Below the pieces are notes generated by a model. It made no database searches. It saw nothing but the letters and a program-made list of their open reading frames with translations, and had not been told where the DNA came from. This document shows positions 34,973 to 47,001 of a stretch of DNA of 64,000 nucleotides, in pieces. The first letter of the stretch is position 1. Every line of letters begins with the position of its first letter. The stretch is from Platerodrilus igneus (lineage: Eukaryota > Arthropoda > Insecta > Coleoptera > Lycidae), in contig JARFIW010001108.1 of assembly GCA_036346225.1 (NCBI GenBank), positions 4,672,501 through 4,736,500 of the forward strand, given 5' to 3'. The position numbers and the translations under genes were made by a program.

Positions 34973-37279
34973 AGTAAGGTTCAGAACAACTTCATCTCGA
35001 AGAACTTCCTACGGACGAGCAACCAATAATAAGACAATCTTTCGTAGTCTCTCAATCCAAGGGCGAAATATTGTCAAGTTGAAACATCAAATTTAACGGG
35101 GACACAAGAAAGCTGCGGGACTACAATATCAAAGTTCAACAAATACCAACACATTTCATTTTACAAACGTGGGACTGAAAATATTTCCAGGCATTGCACA
35201 TAACCGAAAACGTAAATTATTTAAGTAGACATACGTCATAAAATTTAAATGCGTATGAACAAAATACCGACGCAGATGTTAATATTAAATAGTGACCGTG
35301 TGAACATTCCAGTACGAACTTGCGCCAAAACAACGCAGGATTGGTGCATAGTTCGAACGAACTTGAAATGCATTAGTATAACACCCCCTCCTACGTCCCC
35401 CGCCGGACATTTTAACTTATATATACCACCAAATAAAAATAAAAGAGAGCATTTCGAACACAATTGATCAGTCATACTTCTCTAGCGGTTAGAAATCGAC
35501 CAATGAGTAACGACAAACGCTAAGTAAATCAGTGCGACTTTTTCATTAATACAGGTTGCTAGTAAAAGTTCCCGAAACGCATTTGAGAACACAGAAATAA
35601 ATAACTACTGTATCTAAATGAAAGCGACCTGAGTCAGTGGAAGCTTTCATAACAATTGTTGGACTAGGGATTGCTGCTTTACATAAGGAGTAGTTTTTTT
35701 TCAAAGAAGGGTGGTTGAACCCTGCCTGTTAACTAGAACGCCGTAAGTAAAAGAGTTTTAACTTCTTCTCTGCATATATTTTGTTGATATATGTTGTATT
35801 ATTCTCACCTAATATAGTAATATTCAGACTTTTACATGGTGCTTGCTGAATACACAGCGAAATGTATTAAAACTATGCACCCCAATTGTGTTCATAAAAA
35901 TTTGTAGAGACAGTCAGTTTGTTGGATAATAAAATAAATTTAAGATATTCTTTTGGTTCAATTTGACCAAACTTAATGTTATAAGAATTTAGATAATCTG
36001 TGTTGGTGGTGATTGTTAAAACTCATTATTGTCATAGGTTAAGGTTAAGGTTAAGTGAAAATCTAGGAAATTCATTCTTTATTTATATTTAGGTAAGAAT
36101 AGCGGAAGAAGTCTATGTGAACAGGGTTCCACCAGTCTGTAGGGTCAGAAATAAAAATCCTTAAATTCTCACATCTCTTTAAGGCCCAAAGACAAAAGTG
36201 TTAGGTGAGTTGGCGTTCAACATTTCATGATTAGACTGACTGTTGAAAGACCCTTTTCGAGGAGGGTTGAACGTGTTAAAGACGCCCTTGAAAGACTTTC
36301 TTTTGTTATTATTGAAATTACCCTTCGCCACCAGAGCTAGCTGGCACAATTATTTCAGCTATGTTTCAGGGTAAAGTATATTCAAAAGTCACTTGCGTCA
36401 AATTAACACGCAAAACAAACATTTGCGAGCCAAAAGTCAAAACAGGTTGCAAATTTTGCAATATACATATTTTAGAGCTAATATAAAATATTAAGTTTAC
36501 GTTAATGCTTTAAATTAAAATAGTTTTTTTAATAACACCTGTTCCTATTCTGAGGTTTTGTTATTTCTTAACACATTTAACACAATGAATTGTGTAGTTC
36601 AAAAATATGCAGTAAAACATTTAGTGCCAACTGCTTTCCACTGGGAATTCTAAAAGCGCGACAAGACTTAAAGCTCATGGTGTCAGTGTCTCACCATTAA
36701 TCTAAATGACTGAAAATATATCCATGGGGTTGGGTCGCTATTATATACTCATGCTGACAGCAATAAATGACAGGCGTTTCGAATTTACCTTTCACTTTGA
36801 TGTTGTTATGATGAATTAAGCTTAAACTTTTCAAAGTAATAAATGGTAAAAATGTTACTTCATCCTAGATTATGTAGACCGACTCGAACCTTTGAATATT
36901 TTGGAAAGAATAAAGTAAAACATTTAGATATTTAAACTACATTTAGTACAAAGAAATAAGCAACTAAGGAAATTGGAAAATCACGTCATTCAGGTTCTTG
37001 GTGTTTTTTAAATCCAGAATACTCATGTTCAAAACGAATACGCTTAAAAATTCAGTCTCTGTTTACTTTAAGTATTGCAATAGTTTCTATAGCACGTTCT
37101 GTTATGCATTTTGGAGATATAAAGCTTTCACCTTGAAATTTAATTTAAGCAATCAAAAATATTGGTGTACTAGTTAAGAAATTACTTAGCTCCCAATTCT
37201 GATTGGCGAAAGTCAGTTGGTCGAGCCTGGACCTCTCAGATCCATCATCCTAATACAACATTCAACTTGGGAATTCTGG
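34973..37279. other. non-coding, nothing recognised
   Basis: No supportable gene. Overlapping 70-codon frames on both strands at 35245-35475 have no motifs. Three GGTTAA units at 36045-36060 are too few to matter. A patch with AGTTGGCGTTCAAC near 36209 loosely resembles the repeat-3 PBS-like text. Confidence 0.4.
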
Positions 37280-37620
37280 CTGTCTCGTTGGTATCTGTTG
37301 TTATCTCATTATGATGTTTTTACGCGTGCTTGATAAAATGAATAGCTTCCGGGATCTTCTTCTTGGTTGCTCTCCAACTGTACGATATCCAAATCCTGGG
37401 TTCCCCGGCCTGTGGTTTTCGCCCGACAGAATGGCTATTCGCCACAAGCCGCTCCATCGTCAGGTAGCACGTCAAATAGGACTAACGGGTGTGCGTCCCC
37501 AACGAGTTCGCTTGCGTCACCATTGCTTGGCGACCCGCATAGCTGGAAAACTCTCTCGAATTGTCACCGTTCTGCTACTCGGAGGTAGGTAACTGTTGAT
37601 TCCTCGGGATGTGGTACTGG
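37280..37620 (+). other. GC-richer island with overlapping open frames, origin unknown
   Basis: This 340-bp stretch is clearly richer in GC than its flanks and is open in two overlapping plus frames (93 and 73 codons). It ends at a donor-like GGAGGTAGGTAAC. Neither frame has a motif I recognise. It could be a piece of a transposon gene or an exon of an unknown gene. Confidence 0.25.
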
Positions 37621-38000
37621 AATCTGGTGATTAGCGAAAGTGAAATGTCTTCTCTTTTAAAAATTTCCCATGTAAGACTGAGAACCGTGGCGTTATTTTA
37701 AACACAGCCAAGTAAATTAATTAAAATTTTTATGCGTAATGAGGGTAATATGTTACGGTATTCCGTGCGGATAAGAAAAAAGTACGCAACCAAAATATCC
37801 CGCACCGAGTAACGCAACAAAAAAGGAATCGAATGAATGCCGTGCTATTAGAAAGTCGTAGAGTGGGATGGGTTACAAAACAAAAACCTCAAGAGAGAAA
37901 ATTTATTTACAAAACCTTTGATAAAAAAACATGTTACAAACAGGAAAACCAACCCGCGAAGAAAACAATATTTATCCAATATATACCGGAAGATTTGCAC

Positions 38001-38166
38001 AGTATAAAAATCTTCGCAAATATAATTAGTACACTCTTTAATTATTTCACACTAATTTTTAACCTCAATTCTAGTATTCGCATCAAACAGAAATTAACAA
38101 ATAAATATTTTACGGATTGTTCTTTCTTCTATATTTTATATTCACATAAAACAACAATTAAATATA

Positions 38167-38168
<2 letters not shown>
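38001..38168 (+). repeat. inverted repeat 4, left arm
   Basis: Matches the reverse complement of 45294-45467 (AGTATAAAAAT, TTCGCAAATATAATTAGTAC and TATTCGCATCAAACAGAAATT are shared). It ends at a (TA)n array. The 130-codon frame 37833-38225 that crosses it has no recognisable domain. Confidence 0.75.

Positions 38169-38211
<43 letters not shown>
38169..38211. repeat. (TA)n array 1
   Basis: TA dinucleotide run joining inverted repeat 4 to the SINE pair. Confidence 0.85.
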
Positions 38212-38215
<4 letters not shown>

Positions 38216-38376
38216 TTTTAGGTAGTTAATTACACAATGTAAGTTGATAAATACTATCGTATTACAGTGAATAAGATGAAATAATAACTTAGACTTTTAT
38301 GCAAAGCCCAAATGATCATTTCAAATCGAGCTAGTAATTGAAAGATAGAAAATATAAGGTCTTGAACAGGACTTGA
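38208..38376 (-). repeat. SINE copy, minus orientation, truncated in the tRNA-like head
   Basis: This is the inverse of 38513-38683 with few changes. It ends inside the T-arm of the tRNA-like head (TTCAAGTCCTG in reverse), so its own promoter is lost. Its tail is (TA)n array 1. Confidence 0.75.
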
Positions 38377-38459
38377 ATTGCCAAACGTAATTGAAAGTTA
38401 GGTTTATGTATAGTTATGTACACGATTTAAATTTGTAAATTTCCCAATTGTCGTCATCG

Positions 38460-38531
38460 GTCTCGGTGGCGTAATTGGTAAACGCATGGTTTCGGCAAAA
38501 CCAAGATACAGGTTCAAGTTCTGTCCAAGAT
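38460..38531 (+). ncRNA. tRNA-like SINE head with full cloverleaf
   Basis: The segment folds as a cloverleaf. The acceptor stem is 38460-38466 with 38525-38531 (one GU pair, one C-A mismatch). The D stem GCGT/ACGC is perfect. The anticodon stem TGGTT/AACCA is perfect, with loop TCGGCAA. The T stem ACAGG/TCTGT has one GU pair and loop TTCAAGT. The loop has C where U33 is expected and there is no CCA, so this is a SINE head or tRNA pseudogene, not a working tRNA. By standard numbering the anticodon would be GGC; I do not rely on that. Confidence 0.7.
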
Positions 38532-38674
38532 CTTATATTTTCCATCTTTCAATTACAAGCTCGATTTGAAATGATTATTTGGACTTTGCATAAAAGTCTA
38601 AGTTATTATTTCATCTTATTCACTGTAATACGATAGTATTTATCAACTTACCTTGTGTAATTAACTACGTAAAA

Positions 38675-38683
<9 letters not shown>
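38460..38683 (+). mobile_element. tRNA-derived SINE
   Basis: A tRNA-like head (38460-38531) is followed by a 150-bp body with no coding potential and then (TA)n array 2 as the tail. Box A (TGGCGTAATTGG, 38467-38478) and box B (GGTTCAAGTTC, 38511-38521) supply an internal pol III promoter. The body is inverted at 38208-38376, making a palindrome with a 136-bp centre. Confidence 0.75.

Positions 38684-38721
<38 letters not shown>
38679..38721. repeat. (TA)n array 2
   Basis: TA run between the SINE tail and the minus-strand Penelope-like copy. Confidence 0.85.
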
Positions 38722-38723
<2 letters not shown>

Positions 38724-38756
38724 CTTTATACTTTAATGACCTTTATATTTATTATT

Positions 38757-41040
38757 TAGATAAGATGTTATAAGTTTCTTGGGATGATTTTGGTCAAAAT
38801 AAATAGTAATGTAAAATATTTTGTTCTATTACTTAACGTTTCGGCAACACATTTTTGCCATAATCATAAGTCTATAAAATAAAAAAGATGTAGTCAATCA
38901 ATTACAAACATGATAACTTACATTAACTGTTGTTCATAAATATATAATTATTTAGTTAATGACAGTGACACTACTTCATTTAATTGAAAGTAGTATACAC
39001 AATAAACTGATATATAACTGCTAGATCTCGATTAATAAATTGGTATAATCAGTGACACATGACTAACATAGATGTTTTAAGATAAAATAAAAAGTTCAGC
39101 AATATTATTGATTGTAAAAACGAGAATATACGATGCTTAAATTTTCCATATCTTGTTTGTTATTCATAGAGCTGGTGTCTTTGATTATGTGGAAGGATTC
39201 TAAGAACAAGCGCTTTTATAATTTTCTTCAGTTTCCATGATTTTAATATGGTTATAGTCCGGATTGTGTTTGGTGGCATACACATGTCTAGCTAAGGCGC
39301 AATTGTTTTTACCAAGTTTTGCGTCACTGCGATGTTGTGTCATTCTATTGCGTAACCACTGATTAGTTTGTCCCACATAACTGAGCAAGCAACTGCATTT
39401 GATCTTATATACTACATTGTTACATAGTGGTACCTCAGTCTTATCTTTTAATTTTGTAAACAGGCTTTTAGTGATTTGACATAATCATTTGTAATTATAA
39501 CATTAGGTTGTTTTAGTATTTTAGTAAGCAAAGGAGTAAGTTTTCTATAAAGGTATTTTTATAAATCAATTGTGTATTTATAATTCTAGGTGTTTTTAAT
39601 GTGTTAGAAAAAGAAGTTTTTTAACAAGTAATTTGGATAACCATTATTTAACAAGGTAAGTTCTAATTCTTTAAGATTCTTAGTGTAAAAGAGGATCAGA
39701 AATTCTTTCAATTCGAGTTTTTAGATTCAAAACAGTATTAATTTTATGATGCATTGAATGGTTCGAATTAAAATTGATGTATCTGCCGGAGTTTGTTGGT
39801 TTATTGTAGCAATCAAACATCAAAGTATTAGAATCTGATCTGATAACTAATGTGTCTAAAATGGAATCTTTCCTTGTATTTCATTTTCAATGGTAAACTG
39901 TAATTTTGGATGGAAAGTGTTAAAAAGTTAAGAGTAACTTGAACCATGTCAGAAGGAACTGAGCACACAATGTCGTCTACATATTTAACCAAAAGACCAT
40001 CTGAAACGGTAAAGTAGGTATTATTGTATCAAGTAGTAAATCCATGACCATTTGGGCTATTATAGGTGATAGGTGAACCCATCGGTGTACCAAATAATTG
40101 AAGATAGTAAGTGTTCTTAAAGGAAAAATAAGTATTATTAAAATCAGATTAATAGTTGCTAAAAACATGGTTTTGGTTAAGGTGCAATTACGTTTAATGA
40201 TTTCCCATTTTTCTGAAATGATATTAATTACTAAGTCTAACGGAATGTTGTTGAACAAAGAAGATACATCTAGTGATAACAAGACATGATTCTGTGGTAG
40301 TTGGAAATATTTATATGTTTCTACAAAAGTGAAACTATCTTTGATGTTGTAACCTTCTGTTGGAAATGATCTTTGTAAAATGTCTGAACAAAATTTTGCA
40401 ATATTGTAAGTGGGAGTGTTAATAGAAGATATGATTGGACGAAGCGAAAGAGTGGGTTTGTGAATTTTGGTAGACCATAAAATCTGCCAGGTGTAGAACT
40501 GTTATTGATTAATGATTTTTTCTGACTATCTGTTAACATGTTCTTACTATGTAATAATTTTATGTGATCATTAACTTTTTTCTGTGTAGTAGTGGTGGGA
40601 TCTCTGACTAATATTTTGTAAGTGCTAGTGTCTGATAATAATTCTAAAGATTTTTGTGTGTAATCCTGAATATTCATAATGACTGTTACTTCTCCTTTGT
40701 CTGCTTTTAATACTACTAAATCTTTATGTGATTTTAAAAACCTGTTTACTTTACAATAAGTTTTTTGTTCTATGCTATTGTAGTTATTGTTGCTTGGATT
40801 CTGAATAAAATTAGTAACTACATTTGTCACTTTAGCTCTTAACTGGTTTTTTTCCTGAACTGAACTTTCAAAAGTTTCTATGATTGATTCTACATCAGCT
40901 AATAATTTTCCAATATGAATTTCTGAACTATTTACTTTTAAATTAAACTTTGGTCCTAGCGATAACAAATTTCTTATGTCTTCTGGAATGTCAACACCAC
41001 TTAAATTCACTAACCATTTTTGATTATCTATAAACCGACT
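38757..41040 (-). mobile_element. Penelope-like element, copy 1, 5'-truncated
   Basis: The minus strand encodes the RT-GIY-YIG protein of a Penelope-like element. A 229-codon frame (41010-40321) has IRNLLSLGPKFNLKV, VVLKADKGEVTVIMN and GRFYGLPKFTNPL. RT motif A (LSLDVSSLFNNIPLDLVI) follows near 40280, and SPIIAQMVMDLLLDT near 40060. The endonuclease end has LLSYVGQTNQWLRNRM and QHRSDAKLGK (about 39390-39290). Frames shift at several homopolymers. The N-terminus is missing and the copy abuts copy 2 head to head. Confidence 0.92.
38838..38870 (-). ncRNA. degenerate hammerhead-like motif, Penelope copy 1
   Basis: In minus orientation: CTTATGA, then a GGCAA/TTGCC stem, then GAAAC, near the 3' end of the element. 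This is the hammerhead core order (CUGANGA, helix II, GAAA), but the conserved G of CUGA is U, which should abolish cleavage. Hammerhead motifs are known from Penelope-like elements. Confidence 0.45.
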
Positions 41041-43154
41041 GTTTGAAAGTTCAGTTCAGGAAAAACCAGTTAAGAGCTAAAGTGACAAATGTAGTTACTA
41101 ATTTTATTCAGAATCCAAGCAACAATAACTACAATAGCATAGAACAAAAACTTATTGTAAAGTAAACAGGTTTTAAAATCACATAAAGATTTAGTAGTAT
41201 TAAAAGCAGACAAAGGAGAAGTAACAGTCATTATGAATATTCAGGATTACACACAAAAATCTTTAGAATTATTATCAGACACTAGCACTTACAAAATATT
41301 AGTCAGAGATCCCACCACTACTACACAGAAAAAAGTTAATGATCACATAAAATTATTACATAGTAAGAACATGTTAACAGATAGTCAGAAAAAATCATTA
41401 ATCAATAACAGTTCTACACCTGGCAGATTTTATGGTCTACCAAAATTCACAAACCCACTCTTTCGCTTCGTCCAATCATATCTTCTATTAACACTCCCAC
41501 TTACAATATTGCAAAATTTTGTTCAGACATTTTACAAAGATCATTTCCAACAGAAGGTTACAACATCAAAGATAGTTTCACTTTTGTAGAAACATATAAA
41601 TATTTCCAACTACCACAGAATCATGTCTTGTTATCACTAGATGTATCTTCTTTGTTCAACAACATTCCGTTAGACTTAGTAATTAATATCATTTCAGAAA
41701 AATGGGAAATCATTAAACGTAATTGCACCTTAACCAAAACCATGTTTTTAGCAACTATTAATCTGATTTTTAATAATACTTATTTTTCCTTTAAGAACAC
41801 TTACTATCTTCAATTATTTGGTACACCGATGGGTTCACCCCTATCACCTATAATAGCCCAAATGGTCATGGATTTACTACTTGATACAATAATACCTACT
41901 TTACCGTTTCAGATGGTCTTTTTGGTTAAATATGTAGACGACATTGTGTGCTCAGTTCCTTCTGACATGGTTCAAGTTACTCTTAACTTTTTTAACACTT
42001 TCCATCCAAAATTACAGTTTACCATTGAAAATGAAATACAAGGAAAGATTCCATTTTAGACACATTAGTTATCAGATCAGATTCTAATACTTTGATGTTT
42101 GATTGCTACAATAAACCAACAAACTCCGGCAGATACATCAATTTTAATTCGAACCATTCAATGCATCATAAAATTAATACTGTTTTGAATCTAAAACTCG
42201 AATTGAAAGAATTTCTGATCCCTCTTTTACACTAAGAATCTTAAAGAATTAGAACTTACCTTGTTAAATAATGGTTATCCAAATTACTTGTTAAAAAACT
42301 TCTTTTTCTAACACATTAAAACACCTAGAATTATAAATACACAATTGATTTATAAAAATACCTTTATAGAAAAACTTACTCCTTTGCTTACTAAAATACT
42401 AAAACAACCTAATGTTATAATTACAAATGATTATGTCAAATCACTAAAAAGCCTGTTTACAAAATTAAAAGATAAGACTGAGGTACCACTATGTAACAAT
42501 GTAGTATATAAGATCAAATGCAGTTGCTTGCTCAGTTATGTGGGACAAACTAATCAGTGGTTACGCAATAGAATGACACAACATCGCAGTGACGCAAAAC
42601 TTGGTAAAACAATTGCGCCTTAGCTAGACATGTGTATGCCACCAAACACAATCCGGACTATAACCATATTAAAATCATGGAAACTGAAGAAAATTATAAA
42701 AGCGCTTGTTCTTAGAATCCTTCCACATAATCAAAGACACCAGCTCTATGAATAACAAACAAGATATGGAAAATTTAAGCATCGTATATTCTCGTTTTAC
42801 AATCAATAATATTGCTGAACTTTTATTTTTATCTTAAAACATCTATGTTAGTCATGTGTCACTGATTATACCAATTTATTAATCGAGATCTAGCAGTTAT
42901 ATATCAGTTTATTGTGTATACTACTTTCAATTAAATGAAGTAGTGTCACTGTCATTAACTAAATAATTATATATTTATGAACAACAGTTAATGTAAGTTA
43001 TCATGTTTGTAATTGATTGACTACATCTTTTTATTTTATAGACTTATGATTATGGCAAAATGTGTTGCCGAAACGTTAAGTAATAGAACAAAATATTTTA
43101 CATTACTATTTATTTTGACCAAAATCATCCCAAGAAACTTATAACATCTTATCT

Positions 43155-43157
<3 letters not shown>
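41041..43157 (+). mobile_element. Penelope-like element, copy 2, 5'-truncated, inverted to copy 1
   Basis: Same family as copy 1 and nearly identical. It starts about 165 bp further into the coding region, so 40877-41040 is the unpaired centre of the palindrome. Successive frames are 41233-41589 (ADKGEVTVIMNIQDYTQ to GLPK), 41628-42059 (LDVSSLFNNIPLD; GTPMGSPLSPIIAQ; VKYVDDIVCS, the YVDD catalytic pair) and 42345-42623 (LLSYVGQTNQWLRNRMTQH, GIY-YIG domain). The catalytic RT residues are intact but the ORF is shifted. The 3' end lies at (TA)n array 3. Confidence 0.92.
43043..43074 (+). ncRNA. degenerate hammerhead-like motif, Penelope copy 2
   Basis: CTTATGA (43043-43049), helix II GGCAA (43053-43057) with TTGCC (43065-43069), then GAAAC (43070-43074). 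It carries the same G-to-U change in the core as copy 1, so the defect predates the duplication. Confidence 0.45.

Positions 43158-43214
<57 letters not shown>
43158..43214. repeat. (TA)n array 3
   Basis: TA run between the 3' end of Penelope copy 2 and family X copy 1. Confidence 0.85.
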
Positions 43215-44900
43215 TGCCGTGTAACCTCTCTAAATCGAGCCTCAGTAACAAAAATACATCCGAAAATTTATTAATTTTCTAAAAATCGAAAATTGCACAC
43301 AATAGAAAAATTGTTCAAAAAAAAAATAATTTCTTACCCAGATTCCTCTCTTCATCACCTTAATTCTTCAACCGCTCCCTGGCTAGTTCAGTTGGGCCTC
43401 CTCTTGGATACCTAGATTCACTATCATACTCTTTATCGTTCACGCACACTCTCAATAAAACCACAAAATAATAAACAATCATACACTATTTATTTACCAC
43501 TTTAAGATTATTTACATTTCGGTGCTCAAGTTACACCTCAATAAATTCTATTTTTGTAAAGTCCAGAATTTTAACTAGAAATATTAAACACATTGAATGT
43601 AACCAGAGTAAATGGGCCCTGAATAATACCTTATTTTTCTTTCTTTATTTATAATTAATTTTAATTAGGACACTCTGGAGTATGGTGAGCTCATTATAAC
43701 CATTTTTTTTTATGATTAATGTATGCTTTTTACTTAGCATACGCTTACTGCAAACAAAAAAACAAACCCATGTACTCTTAACAAAAAAAAATTAAATTCC
43801 GGAGGAACGTTAATAAGCCTTATATACACCTTTAGATTTATATTTAAATACCATAATAAAAGTTAGTTATACGTATTATTTTAAATACGCAAAATAATGC
43901 AAAATACCTTCATAGTTCACTCTCACACATCACAATACTTTTCATAGTTTATACAAACAACAAATTCTAAAGCGTCACCTGGAATTTCTTGAAGATCCCG
44001 ACTCTGTTGACGACGCCGTTAAGTAGTTTCGTGGTTCTGCTCTGCTCGCCGTCGCCAGCTATTTGTAGATGAACACCCTCTAAGTTGTGCTGTATGCTAT
44101 TCATACACGATACATCCAAATCTAGATCCAAATATATTACACTTCCTTTATAATTGCTTAATTTAATTTACGTTACATTACGTCACTTCACGAGCTTGTT
44201 TAAAATAAATGTTGCACCTCGACACTATCCGCGTTTCAAAATTATGAGGCCAACACTGTACTATTTAATTTAAAAAATTTTATATACTTACAAGCTCGTG
44301 GTAAATTTCTGTACGTAGTCTGAAGCGATGAAAATACTAAGGAGCGAAGTTAAAAGAGAGCGATGCTAATTCTCTTAGAGTATTTATACACCTCGAAATG
44401 CCACCTCTCGGCCACTCTTCCCGCAAAATCCTTCATTTAAAATAATACTTCTTAAAATTTTGGTTCAACCGTTTTCGAAATCTTCGAAATTTAGCTCGTC
44501 GTTATTATTTTTTCCGAAAAACCTGCATTAAAATTTTCCCGTGTTTGTCTGTTGTACAACTAACTATATAGACCAATAAGATATTCAATGACGTCTTGAA
44601 ACCCCGCCTGTATTAACGCTATTTCTCTCTTATGCATATTCTATGTTTCCTTCTAACCTTGTTTAAGTGGTAGAAATCTATATTACTGTCAGCGTTTCAA
44701 ACTAACCCATGTGGACTGAATACGTGCGTTTTGAAGTGAAGTGTTATTATGCTCGTCTCATTCCAAAGCATTTCATTGATTGTCTACCCTTCTGCGCTTT
44801 AAGGAAACTTTTAGTTAACATTTACGCGAACCGTCCGACCGTTTACCCGATATACCTTGAATACTGTCTTTTATCTACACAAATAAGGGGAACCTGACAT
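43213..44900. repeat. unclassified repeat family X, copy 1
   Basis: Begins at a (TA)n array with TTGCCGTG, exactly like 62441. Shared blocks in the same order include CCCTGGCTAG.TCAG, CACACT..CAATAAAAC.AC, GATGGGCCC-type text, ACTGGAG..TGGTGA.CTCAT.ATAACC, and AAACCCCGCCT...TCTTATGCAT. Divergence is high and no frame is conserved. The right end is not defined because copy 2 runs off the window. Confidence 0.65.
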
Positions 44901-45293
44901 TTCCAAAACCTGCAGGTGTTCAATTAACAAACGTTTTATCACAACTTTTATAGAAGGTTGCGTTTCAAGGTATTTTATATTCAACGGCTGTTCGTTTGTT
45001 AGCAAGGCGTTTCACCTTGGTATTATCGATTTTTCAAGCTCTTATGCGTATTAAACTTAATAACCCTTTCAACTAAACTCAATTAAATTAATTAATAATT
45101 TGCATTGGCTTCTACAATTTATTTTCTTTACGAACCTAACTAAATTTTAATCACCACTTGTAAAATTATGGTAATACTTGTTACTTTAAATTCATTAAAT
45201 GAAATAAATTTCGCACGTAAATTCTGGTTGTTTCCTCTATACAGGGTGTTTGAAATTACCTTGTTTATACTTAAATTTAGCCCTTTAAAACCA
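44901..45293. other. non-coding, nothing recognised
   Basis: AT-rich stretch after family X with no supportable feature. Confidence 0.4.
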
Positions 45294-45467
45294 CTACAAT
45301 ATATATTTAATTGTTGTTTTATGTGAATATAAAATATAGAAGAAAGAACAATTCGTAAAATATTTATTTGTTAATTTCTGTTTGATGCGAATACTAGAAT
45401 TGAGGGTAAAAATTAGTGTGAAATAATTAAAGAGTGTACTAATTATATTTGCGAAAATTTTTATACT
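45294..45467 (-). repeat. inverted repeat 4, right arm
   Basis: Reverse complement of 38001-38168. The two arms bracket the SINE, Penelope and family X block. Confidence 0.75.
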
Positions 45468-46120
45468 GGAATTTAAAAATAGAAGCAGAAGGAATTCAAT
45501 ACTGTTAATTACTAATTGGAGAAGCGCTCTGTAAATTTTTGCAAGTATTACTTTTAAAATATTGTTTGTAACTGATATTTGAGTATTTGTCATTTAAATT
45601 TAAGGTGAATTATGTCTTAATTTATATAAGAGTTTCTTTTGTAGGGGTATACTTACCAAGAAGTTTGTGGTTAGAATTCGAAACACTCTGATTTTTTTTT
45701 TATAGATCATCTGTGAAGGATTTTTTGGCCAAGAAAACCTTACAAGCGCGGTAATCAAACCAAGGTAAACTATCCATAAGAGAAAAGATTTTAGTTGTAT
45801 AAATTTAAACTTAAATAAGGTGAAAAACATTTTGATAGTTAAGTAAATATGTATTTGTTAGAAATAATTTGACGTTTGAAAGAAACTGTGCTGTAAATGT
45901 TCTATATGCTTTTGTATGAGACTAGATGTTTTTGACTGCTGTTTGATTTCATTTTGTAAACTCCAGGCAAAGTAAAGTTAAAAAGAATGGTAAGTCAACA
46001 ATTTCAAATTTTACAATTTGCTGTATATGTATCACAGCACTCTTTTAGCGACGCCTAACGCCGGCCATTGTCATAGCAATAGTTTTGCAGCGTATCAAAG
46101 CGAGGTGTCTTCACATCAAT

Positions 46121-46121
<1 letters not shown>
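45468..46121. other. non-coding, nothing recognised
   Basis: Minus-strand frames here (for example 45600-45830) are hydrophobic but have no recognisable motif and lie next to repeats; I do not call a gene. Confidence 0.4.

Positions 46122-46192
<71 letters not shown>
46122..46192. repeat. (TA)n array 4
   Basis: Interrupted TA run of about 70 bp at the left side of the 46-47 kb palindrome. Confidence 0.85.
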
Positions 46193-46194
<2 letters not shown>

Positions 46195-46291
46195 CTTCAC
46201 GTTTTATTTGTTGAATATTAATTTAAAATAATTCAATTTATTGGGGATTGCAACAAATTAAGAAAGTCTACTCTTTTTTCTTTAACTCAAG

Positions 46292-46321
46292 CTTTCGAGA
46301 TTTTATTTTTCTTTTCTTCAG
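46292..46321 (-). ncRNA. hammerhead-like core, left arm
   Basis: In minus orientation: CTGAAGA (46321-46315), an A-rich spacer, then CTCGAAAG followed by CTTGAG, a very short helix III. CUGANGA and GAAA are both intact, unlike in the 38-43 kb element. Helix II is weak, so activity is uncertain. Confidence 0.5.
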
Positions 46322-47001
46322 GAGTAACTAAATAAATACAATGGTAAACAAATAAATAAATTTTAAAACTTAAATACTTACGAATGTGAGGTTTGACTTA
46401 GATTTAAAATATTAATTTTAAATTACAAAAATATATTTCAGAATTTTGAAGGTAAAAGTAAGTGTCAATGTCAATGGGTACTACAAGATTAAAATTAGTG
46501 ATACAAAAATAATAATTCCTTGGATACATTTTAAACATTAAACAAGTATTAAAATAATTAATTAACTAACAAACATAAACTAAAACGCAAGAGTATGTAC
46601 GTCTGTATGAGAAATTTGTACAAGTAGTAGGAAGACGTAGAAGTAATAGAATCACATTCATTTTATCATATAAACATATATAAATGTATAGAAATACATA
46701 TACTTGTACAAATTTCTCATACAGACGTACATACTCTTGCGTTTTAGTTTATGTTTGTTAGTTAATTAATTATTTTAATACTTGTTTAATGTTTAAAATG
46801 TATCCAAGGAATTATTATTTTGTATCACTAATTTTAATCTTGTAGTACCCATTGACATTGACACTTACTTTACCTTCAAAATTTGAAATATATTTTGTAA
46901 TTTAAAATTAATATTTTAAATCTAAGTCAAACCTCACATTCGTAAGTATTTAAGTTTTAAAATTTATTTATTTGTTTACCATTGTATTTATTTAGTTACT
47001 C

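Noticed and set aside
35245..35475. Open frames on both strands over the same 230 bp
   Set aside because: Neither has a motif or repeat support; mutual shadows.
36045..36060. Three GGTTAA repeats, considered as a telomere-like tract
   Set aside because: Only three units, and not the insect TTAGG repeat.
37833..38225. 130-codon plus-strand frame
   Set aside because: It runs through an inverted repeat and a (TA)n array and has no recognisable domain.
38460..38531. Functional tRNA gene
   Set aside because: The cloverleaf is good, but position 33 is not U, the acceptor has a mismatch, and the body plus TA tail and inverted partner fit a SINE.
46018..46221. 67-codon frame ending in an IYIYIY repeat
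   Set aside because: Translation of a (TA)n array. The frames at 47068-47331 and 62355-62573 are rejected for the same reason.
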